A stretch of 64,000 nt of DNA, from positions 9,293,501 through 9,357,500 of the forward strand of contig NZ_CP163518.1 of assembly GCF_041080625.1 (NCBI RefSeq). Reading direction: 5' to 3'. This document shows positions 43,080-50,171 of the stretch, piece after piece; within the stretch, counting starts at the first letter, position 1, and each line of letters begins with the position of its first letter. The notes beneath the pieces were generated by a model, which searched no databases, was not told the DNA's origin, and saw only the letters and a program-made list of their open reading frames with translations. Origin of the DNA: Streptomyces sp. CG1. Its GTDB lineage: Bacteria; Actinomycetota; Actinomycetes; Streptomycetales; Streptomycetaceae. The position numbers and the translations under genes were made by a program.

Positions 43080-43099
43080 ATCAGTACTATGTCACATGT
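43080..43099 (+). promoter_or_regulatory. Shared operator-like motif before the dehydrogenase operon
   Basis: ATCAGTACTATGTCACATGT contains the perfect palindrome ATGT-C-ACAT and recurs (18/20) at 40054-40073 in opposite orientation. A fragment, ATGTCACGCAT, also lies at the start of the GntR gene (38011-38021). It is a probable site for that regulator. Confidence 0.6.
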
Positions 43100-43289
43100 C
43101 GCAGTCCGTGAGGAGACCCTCGACACCTCTGTCCCGGAACCTCTGTCCCGGACAAGGACTCCCTTGTCCCAGGCGTGGACGCCCTCTTGACGTCGCAAGG
43201 AGCTCGACCGACACTCCAGAGTGGGAATCCTAGTGAACAGGTAGGGAATGATGACGCGGCTCGAAACGGTCGGCGGCCGAGGGAGCCGC

Positions 43290-43373
43290 ATGCCGTTCCG
43301 CGCACCCCTGCTCACCTCCCGCCGGCACATCGATCTGCTGCGCGTCTGCAGCGCCATCAGCCTTCACCGCTGA
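43290..43373 (+). CDS. Leader peptide, 27 aa, before the GST-like gene
   Basis: ATG CCG TTC CGC opens a short frame preceded by GAGGGAGCC. The peptide contains SRRHIDLLRVCSAIS. The core R-x-H-I-D-L-x-R-V-x-x-A is shared with the peptides at 44561 and 48720 in this window. Similar short peptides are annotated as putative leader peptides upstream of sulfur genes in Streptomyces. A Cys near the end fits translation-dependent sensing of cysteine supply, which is inference. Confidence 0.7.
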   Translation: MPFRAPLLTSRRHIDLLRVCSAISLHR

Positions 43374-43450
43374 GCCGGACCCCTCGCGCCCATCGGCCGA
43401 CGCCGCCCGTCGGCGCGCACCTCCGCCACGCCCACCACCCGGGGAGACGC

Positions 43451-44338
43451 ATGTCCATCACTCCGCTCGCCGCCGTTCCGTCCGTCCACCGCGCCGCCCC
43501 CGTCTTCCGGGGCCGGATCGGCCGGGACGCGCGCAGCGGCCACTACGCCGTGCCGCATCGTTACCGGCTCCATCTGTCGACAGCCTGTCCCGACGGGCTG
43601 CGCCTCGCCGTCGGACACGGCCTCCTCGGCCTGGACGCGGGCTGTCCGGTCACGTTCCTGCCCGCCGTCCCGGACTGTCCCGGCGGCGGCCACTCCGCGC
43701 TGCGCCCGCTGTACGAGGCGAGCGCCCACCACTACACCGGCCCGGCCCTCGCGCCCGTGCTCAGCGACGACTGGTCCGGCCGTATCGTCAGCACCCACGC
43801 CCCCGACATCCTGCGCGACCTCGACCGCTTCCCCCGCGAGGGCCGCGTCTCGCTCTACCCGTGCGGCCTGGAGTCCGTGATCGAGGCCGTCGAGCGGATG
43901 TGCGCCGAGGGGATCGAGGAGGCCGCACAGCGCGCCGGACGAGCCGGCGCCGGCCCGGCCGAGCGGGCCGCCGCCCTCGACGTGCTCCTCGACACCCTGG
44001 GCCGGCTGGAGAACCGGCTGGCCGGAGAGCAGTACCTGGCCGACGACCGGCTCACCGCCGCCGATGTCGAACTGTGGGTTGCGCTGGTGCAGTTGGACAC
44101 CGTCCACCGCCACCACCTCGACGCCTCCGCCGTGCACCGCATCGCCGGTCACCGCGCCCTGTGGGCCTACGCCCGCCGGCTGGCCACGCATCCCGCGTTC
44201 GGCCGCCGGCTCGACCTCGACGGCATCTCCCGCCGCCACCACGGCCGTTGCCAGGGCCTGGAGGCCGCCGGAGCCGCCGTCCAGATCCTGGACTGGGCCG
44301 GCCTTGCCGCGGATGCCGGGGAAGCTTCCCGCAGGTGA
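43451..44338 (+). CDS. Glutathione S-transferase-like protein (omega/ECM4-related)
   Basis: A 295-residue protein. RDARSGHYAVPHRYRLHLSTACPDGLR corresponds to the start of omega-class xenobiotic reductases, in which the usual CPW motif is here CPD. The C-terminal helical GST domain covers about residues 165-265 (LENRLAGEQYLADDRLTAADVELWVALVQLDTV). Streptomyces make mycothiol, not glutathione, so the thiol cofactor is uncertain. It follows a leader peptide and precedes a SAM-IV riboswitch operon, which places it in sulfur metabolism. Confidence 0.75.
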   Translation: MSITPLAAVPSVHRAAPVFRGRIGRDARSGHYAVPHRYRLHLSTACPDGLRLAVGHGLLGLDAGCPVTFLPAVPDCPGGGHSALRPLYEASAHHYTGPALAPVLSDDWSGRIVSTHAPDILRDLDRFPREGRVSLYPCGLESVIEAVERMCAEGIEEAAQRAGRAGAGPAERAAALDVLLDTLGRLENRLAGEQYLADDRLTAADVELWVALVQLDTVHRHHLDASAVHRIAGHRALWAYARRLATHPAFGRRLDLDGISRRHHGRCQGLEAAGAAVQILDWAGLAADAGEASRR

Positions 44339-44373
44339 GGGCGGGCGCATGACGTCCACTACGCGGACGGCCG

Positions 44374-44403
44374 TTGACATTCGAACGGACGACTGCCTTA
44401 CTT
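44374..44403 (+). promoter_or_regulatory. Probable promoter of the SAM-IV-controlled operon
   Basis: A consensus TTGACA lies at 44374-44379. CTTACTT at 44397-44403 is a weak -10 candidate at 17-18 bp. Transcription would begin just before the riboswitch. Confidence 0.4.
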
Positions 44404-44415
44404 ACGGCTCAGAAC

Positions 44416-44529
44416 GGTCATGAGCGTCAGCGACAAGCCCTGGCTCGCTGACCGGCAACCCTCGCAGCGCGGTGGGGTGCCCCAGGTGACGACCGGACCG
44501 GAATGACGTTTTCGGTAAGCGCGAGGGCC
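44416..44529 (+). ncRNA. SAM-IV riboswitch
   Basis: The sequence closely follows the actinobacterial SAM-IV aptamer. GGTCATGAGCGTCAGCG opens P1 and P2, CCGGCAACCCTC is the SAM-I-like core, GCGGTGGGGTGCCCCAGGTGA forms the next helix and junction, and GACGACC closes P1 at 44494. A further hairpin (CCGGAATGACGTTTTCGG) and GTAAGCGCGAGGGCC supply the extra pseudoknot element that separates SAM-IV from SAM-I. The GC palindrome GGCCCCGCGGGGCC directly after it could terminate transcription or mask the leader start. It would turn off the downstream sulfur uptake operon when S-adenosylmethionine is plentiful. Confidence 0.85.
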
Positions 44530-44560
44530 CCGCGGGGCCGGGACAGTGACAGGTGACGCC

Positions 44561-44710
44561 ATGTACGCAGCTTCGGGGACGGCCGTGAGCCGTCCGCACG
44601 GCTGCGTACGGCCGTACGCCGGGCTCCTCGTGGCCGACCGCGCCGTCGATCTGCTCCGCGTCAACAGCGCACTGTGTACCGCGCCGGGCTGCGCCCGCCG
44701 CCGGGGCTGA
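44561..44710 (+). CDS. Leader peptide before the amino-acid ABC operon
   Basis: The frame from the ATG at 44561 encodes 49 residues including ADRAVDLLRVNSALCTAPGC; an in-frame GTG at 44585 would give a shorter form. The DLLRVNSALC core matches the other two leader peptides in the window. It lies between the SAM-IV riboswitch and the permease gene, suggesting two-tier control by SAM and by translation of a Cys-containing peptide. Confidence 0.6.
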   Translation: MYAASGTAVSRPHGCVRPYAGLLVADRAVDLLRVNSALCTAPGCARRRG

Positions 44711-44884
44711 CGTCCCTTTCCAGCCCGCGCGTTCCTGAGGCACACCGCCCCCGTGGTGTGCCGCCGCCCGCCCAGCCCCCCGGTTCCCGCGCGCCGCCGT
44801 GCGCCGCCTCGTGCCGTAGTGCCGTCGTGGCCCGCACGCGTCCGCCGCGCGGTCCCGGGGTGTCCGACTCCGCCGGAGCCCGTC

Positions 44885-45865
44885 ATGAGTGAACCCCCAG
44901 GCGCAGCCGTCTCCCTCGCCGAGGCGCCGCCCGCCGACCCACCGTCAAAGTCCCTCAAAGCCACGCGTGTTCAGCCACTGCGCCACCCCGGCCGGTGGAT
45001 CGCCACCGCCGTCGTCCTCGTGCTCGTCGCGCAGATCCTGCACGGACTTGCCACGAACCCGTTCTACCAGTGGGACCGCTTCCGCTACTGGTTCCTGCGG
45101 CCCACCGTCCTCGACGGGCTCCTCGTCACCCTCGAAGCCGCCGCGCTCAGCGCCGTGCTGGGCCTGCTCGGCGGCACCCTGCTGGCCCTCAGCCGGCAGT
45201 CGGGCAGCCCGGTGCTGCGCGCCGTGAGCTGGACCTACACCTGGCTGTTCCGCTCGGTGCCGCTGATCGTCGTCCTGATCTTCCTCTACAACTTCTCAGC
45301 CCTGTACAAGACGTTGAGCCTCGGCATTCCCTTCGGGCCCGCCTTCGTCACCTTCGACGAGTCGCGGCTCGCCACCGACATGACGGTCGCCGTGGTCGGG
45401 CTCAGCCTCAACGAGGCGGCGTACGCGGCGGAGGTCGTACGCGGCGGCATCCTCTCCGTCGACCAGGGCCAGCACGAGGCGGCGGCCGCCCTCGGCCTGC
45501 CCAGGCGCTACCAGTTCACCCGGATCGTCCTCCCGCAGGCCCTGAGGTCCATCACCCCGAACTACGTCAACCAGCTCATCGGCCTGGTCAAGAGCACCTC
45601 GCTGGTGTTCTACGTCTCGCTGCTCGACCTGTTCGGCTCCGTGCAGACCATGGGCAGCACCTACCCCGGCGACATCGTGCCGCTGCTGCTGGTCGCCACC
45701 GTCTGGTACCTGATCCTCACCAGCGCCGTGTCCGTCGTCCAGTACTACGTCGAGCGGTACTTCGCGCGGGGCGCCACCCGCACCCTGCCACCGACCCCGC
45801 TGCAGAAGGCACGCGCGGGCCTCGCCGAGTTCCGGGCCCGGCTGCGCAGGGAGGCCGCCGTATGA
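44885..45865 (+). CDS. Amino-acid ABC transporter permease
   Basis: A 326-residue HisM/GlnP-type permease with about five or six membrane helices. The conserved N-terminal permease entry FLRPTVLDGLLVTLEAAALSAVLGLLGG is present, and the EAA loop is GQHEAAAALGLPRRYQFTRIVLPQALRSITP. The start MSEPPG at 44885 is chosen over an upstream frame of low-complexity Pro/Arg codons. It forms the membrane part of an importer for a sulfur-containing amino acid or derivative, as judged from the SAM-IV riboswitch and neighbours. Confidence 0.92.
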   Translation: MSEPPGAAVSLAEAPPADPPSKSLKATRVQPLRHPGRWIATAVVLVLVAQILHGLATNPFYQWDRFRYWFLRPTVLDGLLVTLEAAALSAVLGLLGGTLLALSRQSGSPVLRAVSWTYTWLFRSVPLIVVLIFLYNFSALYKTLSLGIPFGPAFVTFDESRLATDMTVAVVGLSLNEAAYAAEVVRGGILSVDQGQHEAAAALGLPRRYQFTRIVLPQALRSITPNYVNQLIGLVKSTSLVFYVSLLDLFGSVQTMGSTYPGDIVPLLLVATVWYLILTSAVSVVQYYVERYFARGATRTLPPTPLQKARAGLAEFRARLRREAAV

Positions 45866-46653
45866 CCGCCACCGACACACCTGCCCCGGCCCCGGCCGCG
45901 CTGGAGGTGCACGACGTCCACAAGTGGTACGGCACCCATCGTGTGCTGGACGGCATCGACCTGACCGTGCGCCCCGGCGAGGTCACCGTCGTCATCGGCC
46001 CCTCCGGCTCCGGCAAGTCCACCCTGCTGCGGGTCATCAACCACCTGGAGAAGCCCGAGGTCGGCGAGGTCCGCGTCGGTGGCGAGCCGATCGGCGTCAA
46101 ACGGGGCAGCGGCGGCCGGCTGAAGGAGCTGAGCGAGCGCGCCATCCTCGTCCAGCGCAGCCGGATCGGCTTCGTCTTCCAGAACTTCAACCTCTTCCCG
46201 CACCTGACCGTCCTCGACAACGTCGCCGCCGCGCCCGTCGCCACCGGGAAGCTGACCAAGCCCGAAGCGCTGGAGCTGGCCCGCGAACTGCTCACCCGGG
46301 TCGGCCTCGGCGACCGTACCGACGCCTATCCGCGCCGGCTGTCCGGCGGCCAGCAGCAGCGCGTCGCGATCGCCCGCGCCCTCGCGCTGCGCCCCGGCAT
46401 CATCCTCTTCGACGAGCCGACCTCCGCGCTCGACCCGGAACTGGTCGGCGAGGTGCTCGCCGTCATCAAGGACCTCGCCACCAGCGGCACCACCCTGGTC
46501 ATCGTCACCCACGAGATCGGGTTCGCCCGCGAGGTCGCCGACCGGATCGTCTTCCTCGACGACGGCCGGATCGTCGAGCAGGGCCCGCCGGAGGAAGTCC
46601 TCGACAGGCCCCGGCACCAGCGCACGCGGGACTTCCTGGCCAAGGTCCTCTGA
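45862..46653 (+). CDS. Amino-acid ABC transporter ATP-binding protein
   Basis: A 263-residue ATPase of the polar-amino-acid class. Walker A is GPSGSGKST, the Q-loop VFQNFNLFPHLTV, the signature LSGGQQQR, Walker B IILFDEPTSALDPE and the switch His is in VTHEIGFA. The ATG overlaps the permease stop (ATGA). It powers the importer formed with 44885-45865 and 46714-47736. Confidence 0.95.
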   Translation: MTATDTPAPAPAALEVHDVHKWYGTHRVLDGIDLTVRPGEVTVVIGPSGSGKSTLLRVINHLEKPEVGEVRVGGEPIGVKRGSGGRLKELSERAILVQRSRIGFVFQNFNLFPHLTVLDNVAAAPVATGKLTKPEALELARELLTRVGLGDRTDAYPRRLSGGQQQRVAIARALALRPGIILFDEPTSALDPELVGEVLAVIKDLATSGTTLVIVTHEIGFAREVADRIVFLDDGRIVEQGPPEEVLDRPRHQRTRDFLAKVL

Positions 46654-46713
46654 ACGTCCCTCCCCAGCCACCCTCACCCTCACTCTCAGCCTCACCGAAC
46701 GACAAGGACAGCC

Positions 46714-47736
46714 ATGCGCAGCCACCTCTCCCGACGCAGCCTGATACGCGGCATCACCGCGGCGACCGCCGTCGCCACCCTGGCCACCGGGCTCACTGCC
46801 TGCGGTGGCAATAGCGACGCGGCCACCACCGACAGCGCCAGGTCCGGCGAGGTCGTCATCGGACGGGTCTCCAACGGCGCCGCCCGGCAGACCACCCTCA
46901 AGGTGTCCGAGGTGAAGTCCATCAGCGCCGAACTGCCCGCCTCCCTCCGCAAGAGCGGCAAGCTCGTCATCGGTGAGGGCGCCCTGCCGGCCGGATTCCC
47001 TCCACTGGCTTACGTGGGCAGCGACCAGAAGACCCTCACCGGCTCCGAACCCGACCTCGGACGCCTGGTCGCCGCCGTCTTCGGCCTCGAGCCCGAGCTG
47101 AGGAACTTCACCTGGGAGAACCTCTTCGTCGGCATCGACAGCGGCAAGGTCGACGTGGCGTTCTCCAACGTCACCGACACCGAGGAGCGCAAGAAGAAGT
47201 ACGAGTTCGCCTCCTACCGTCAGGACAACCTCGCCTTCGAGGTGCCGGAGAAGAGCACCTGGAACTTCGGCGGCACCTACGAGAACCTCGCGGGCAGGAC
47301 CGTCTCCGTCGGCTCCGGCACCAACCAGGAGAAGATCCTCCTGGAGTGGAAGGCCAGGCTGGCCAAGGAGGGCAAGAAGGTCACCATCAAGTACTACCCG
47401 GACCACAACAGCACCTACCTGGCGCTGGCCAGCGGCAAGATCGACGCGTACTTCGGCCCCAACCCCGGCATCGCCTACCACATCACCCAGGTCGCGAACA
47501 CGCCCAACGCGACACGCAACGCGGGCAAGGTCTCCGGTGCGGGCGTGACCCTCCAGGGGCTGATCGCGGCGACCGCGAAGAAGGACAGCGGTCTCGCCAA
47601 GCCGCTCGCCGACGCCGTCAACTACCTGATCGAGCACGGTCAGTACGCCGAGCTGCTGAAGGCTTACCACCTCTCCAACGAGTCCGTCGCCAAGTCCCAG
47701 GTCAACCCGCCCGGACTGCCCCTGGACAACTCCTGA
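46714..47736 (+). CDS. Amino-acid-binding lipoprotein of ABC transporter
   Basis: A 340-residue family 3 solute-binding protein. The N-terminus has SRRSLIRG, suggesting possible Tat export, and lipobox LTAC (Cys near residue 30). The mature domain shows GEGALPAGFPPLAYVGSDQKTLTGSEPDLGRLVAAVFG and the family turn VDVAFSNVTDTEERKKKYEFASY. It captures the amino acid outside the cell. The insertion of ~50 residues between the lipobox and the domain start (SARSGEVVIG...SISAELPASL) is somewhat longer than usual. Confidence 0.92.
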   Translation: MRSHLSRRSLIRGITAATAVATLATGLTACGGNSDAATTDSARSGEVVIGRVSNGAARQTTLKVSEVKSISAELPASLRKSGKLVIGEGALPAGFPPLAYVGSDQKTLTGSEPDLGRLVAAVFGLEPELRNFTWENLFVGIDSGKVDVAFSNVTDTEERKKKYEFASYRQDNLAFEVPEKSTWNFGGTYENLAGRTVSVGSGTNQEKILLEWKARLAKEGKKVTIKYYPDHNSTYLALASGKIDAYFGPNPGIAYHITQVANTPNATRNAGKVSGAGVTLQGLIAATAKKDSGLAKPLADAVNYLIEHGQYAELLKAYHLSNESVAKSQVNPPGLPLDNS

Positions 47737-47780
47737 CCCACCCTCTGCCCGAACCGAGTCGAGAGAGAGGCTCCGCCACC

Positions 47781-48545
47781 GTGTCCCTCCAGACCGACCT
47801 CCGCGGAGACGGAGCCGACCCCGGCACCCATGTGCTCGACAACGCCGTCTGGGCCGCCCTGACCGGGCCGCACGCCCACCTGGCCGAGCGAAGCGAGACG
47901 GGGATCCCCCCGGCCGAAGGCCGGGGGAGCCTCGGCCGCGCCGCCCGCTACCAGCACGGCGTCTACGCCTTCGCCGCACTCGCCGACCCGGCGGACCCGT
48001 CCGCCTGGAACGACCTGCGGACCCTCGTCGGCCCCGGAACCACCGTACGGATCAAGCCCGTCGACCGGGTACCCGACGGCTGGCGGCTCGAAGGCAGCGG
48101 AGAGGGCGTGCAGTTGGTGGATGTCGCGTTGCGCGCCGAACCGGCCCCGGAAGCGGTACGGCTCGGGCCCGCCGACGTGCCCGAGATCCTCGGCCTCGTC
48201 GCCCGCACCCGGCCCGGCCCGTTTTTGGAACGGACCGTCGAGATGGGCACCTACCTCGGCATCCGGCAGCAGGGGCGGCTGATCGCGATGGCGGGGGAGC
48301 GGCTGAGGTTGCCCGGCTGGACCGAGATCAGCGCCGTCTGCACCGATCCCGACCACCGGGGCCGGGGGCTGGCCACCCGGCTGGTGCGCGCGGTCGCGTG
48401 GGCCATCCGGGAGCGCGGGGACACCCCGTTCCTGCATGCGGCCGCCGACAACACGCGCGCGATCCGGCTCTACGAGTCGATCGGATTCGTCCTGCGCCGC
48501 CGCAACCGGATCGTGCGGGTCCGCAGCGTGGGAACGAACGAGTGA
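47781..48545 (+). CDS. GNAT-family N-acetyltransferase (FR47-like) with an inserted palindromic element
   Basis: A 254-residue protein. The C-terminal acetyltransferase fold (about residues 130-250) has the acetyl-CoA loop DPDHRGRGLATRLV and NTRAIRLYESIGFV. The GTG at 47781 follows GAGAGAGAGG. In the N-terminal part, residues about 36-51 (ERSETGIPPAEGRGSLG) are encoded by a palindromic repeat element that entered in frame. In Bacillus S-alkyl-cysteine salvage an N-acetyltransferase (SnaA) protects the amine before monooxygenase attack. Position between the amino-acid importer and flavin monooxygenases suggests the same job here. Confidence 0.85.
   Translation: MSLQTDLRGDGADPGTHVLDNAVWAALTGPHAHLAERSETGIPPAEGRGSLGRAARYQHGVYAFAALADPADPSAWNDLRTLVGPGTTVRIKPVDRVPDGWRLEGSGEGVQLVDVALRAEPAPEAVRLGPADVPEILGLVARTRPGPFLERTVEMGTYLGIRQQGRLIAMAGERLRLPGWTEISAVCTDPDHRGRGLATRLVRAVAWAIRERGDTPFLHAAADNTRAIRLYESIGFVLRRRNRIVRVRSVGTNE
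47886..47934 (+). repeat. Palindromic repeat element inserted in frame in a coding region
   Basis: The segment contains CGAGCGAAGCGAGACGGGG followed by the hairpin CCCCCCGGCC-GAA-GGCCGGGGG (47907-47929, one extra C on the left). Elements of this wording are familiar as dispersed sequences in Streptomyces intergenic regions. Here it is translated within the GNAT gene without breaking the frame. Confidence 0.6.
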
Positions 48546-48719
48546 GCCGGAACGGGGCCTGCGCGGGAACGAACAAGTCCACCGGAACAGGTGCGTGTGC
48601 GGGAACAACCGACGCCGGCCGTGCGTTGGGCCTCATGACGGGATCCGGTTGCGATACATGACGAGATCCGCCAGGCGGCCGAGACGGTCCGCCCCGGCCG
48701 ACGGACGGAGGTGACGGTC

Positions 48720-48830
48720 GTGATACGAGTGCTCCCGCTGTGCGCCCCGCACCCCTACCGCTCCGTCCGCCTGCACTCCCGGCCGCACATAGATCTCCAG
48801 CGCGTGTCCGCCGCGCTCTGTCGCCACTGA
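48720..48830 (+). CDS. Leader peptide, 36 aa, before the flavin monooxygenase genes
   Basis: The GTG at 48720 lies after GGAGGTGACGGTC. The peptide ends HSRPHIDLQRVSAALCRH, with the same H-I-D-L-x-R-V core and penultimate-region Cys as the other leaders. It lies about 106 bp before the LLM monooxygenase start and is probably a regulatory leader for it. An in-frame GTG at 48711 is less likely as start because it overlaps the ribosome binding site. Confidence 0.7.
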   Translation: MIRVLPLCAPHPYRSVRLHSRPHIDLQRVSAALCRH

Positions 48831-48936
48831 CGTATCTCCCGGGCTGAAGGCCCGGGCCTCCTCCTGCCGCGCTCGCCCTCGCCGACGCCTGTCCGCGAGC
48901 CGGTGTTCTCGTACGGACATCAAGGAAGGCACGGAC

Positions 48937-50145
48937 GTGTCCTCAACTCCCGCTTCCCCTCTGCACCTTGCCGTCGCCCTGGACGGCACCGGCTGGCACC
49001 CCGCCTCCTGGCGCGAGCCTGTCGCCCGCCCCCGGGATCTGTTCACCGCCGGTTACTGGGCCGACCTGGTCGCCGAGGCCGAGCGCGGTCTCCTCGACTT
49101 CGTCACCCTCGAAGACGGCCTCGGCCCGCAGTCCTCCCACTTCCTCGACCCCGACGAGCGCACCGACCGGGTACGCGGCCGGCTCGACGCGGTCCTCGTA
49201 GCCTCCCGCGTCGCCCCGCTCACCCGGCACATAGGCCTGGTGCCGACCGTGGTGTCCACACACACGGAGCCGTTCCACATCTCCAAGGCGATCGCCACCC
49301 TCGACTACGTCAGCGCCGGCCGTGCCGGACTGCGCGTGCAGGTCAGCGGCCGGCCGAACGAGGCCGCCCACTTCGGCCGCCGTATCATCCGCCGGATCGA
49401 GGCCTACGACAGCCCCGCTGCGCAGGACGCGATCACCGAACTGTTCGACGAAGCCGCCGACTACGTGGAAGTGGTGCGCCGGCTCTGGGACAGCTGGGAG
49501 GACGACGCCGAGATCCGGGACGTGGCGACGGGCCGCTTCATCGACCGGGACAAGCTGCACTACATCGACTTCGAGGGCCGCCATTTCAGCGTCAAGGGCC
49601 CCTCGATCACACCCCGGCCGCCCCAGGGCCAGCCGCTGGTCACCGCCCTCGCCCACCAGTCCGCCGGGTACCAGCTGGTGGCCCGCCAGGCCGACATCGG
49701 GTACGTCACCCCGCGCGACGTGGACCAGGCCCGCGCGATCGTCGCCGAGATCCGCGCCGGGCAGCAGGCGGCCGGCCGGGCCGGGGACACCCTGCATGTC
49801 TTCGGTGACCTCGTCGTCTTCCTCGACGACAGCGGCGCACAGGCGGAGGCCCGACGTGACCGCCTGGACACGCTCGCCGGTGAGCCGTACACCGGCGACG
49901 CGCGGATCTTCACCGGAACGGCCGTCCAACTCGCCGATCTTCTACAGGAGTTGGCGGACGGCGGGCTGACCGGGTTCCGGCTGCGGCCCGCCGTCGCCGG
50001 ACACGACCTGCCCCGCATCAGCCGTGACCTGGTGCCCGAACTCCGGCGCCGAGGCCGCTTCCGGGGCGCCTACGAGGCCGACACGCTGCGCGGCCTGCTC
50101 GGCCTCGCCCGCCCCGCCAACCGCTACGCCGCATCCGTCGCCTGA
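48937..50145 (+). CDS. LLM-class flavin-dependent monooxygenase
   Basis: A 402-residue luciferase-like TIM-barrel enzyme using reduced flavin and oxygen. Landmarks are LHLAVALDGTGWHP, VTLEDGLGPQSS, HIGLVPTVVSTHTEPFHISKAIATLDYVSAGRAGLRVQVS (split here across a strand and helix), and YTGDARIFTGTAVQLADLLQ. The GTG at 48937 follows CAAGGAAGGCACGGAC. With the NtaA-type enzyme 26 bp downstream it may oxidise N-acetylated S-alkyl-cysteine or an alkyl sulfur compound to release sulfur. Confidence 0.88.
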   Translation: MSSTPASPLHLAVALDGTGWHPASWREPVARPRDLFTAGYWADLVAEAERGLLDFVTLEDGLGPQSSHFLDPDERTDRVRGRLDAVLVASRVAPLTRHIGLVPTVVSTHTEPFHISKAIATLDYVSAGRAGLRVQVSGRPNEAAHFGRRIIRRIEAYDSPAAQDAITELFDEAADYVEVVRRLWDSWEDDAEIRDVATGRFIDRDKLHYIDFEGRHFSVKGPSITPRPPQGQPLVTALAHQSAGYQLVARQADIGYVTPRDVDQARAIVAEIRAGQQAAGRAGDTLHVFGDLVVFLDDSGAQAEARRDRLDTLAGEPYTGDARIFTGTAVQLADLLQELADGGLTGFRLRPAVAGHDLPRISRDLVPELRRRGRFRGAYEADTLRGLLGLARPANRYAASVA

Positions 50146-50171
50146 GCAGCCGGAGAGGACGACCTCACCCC

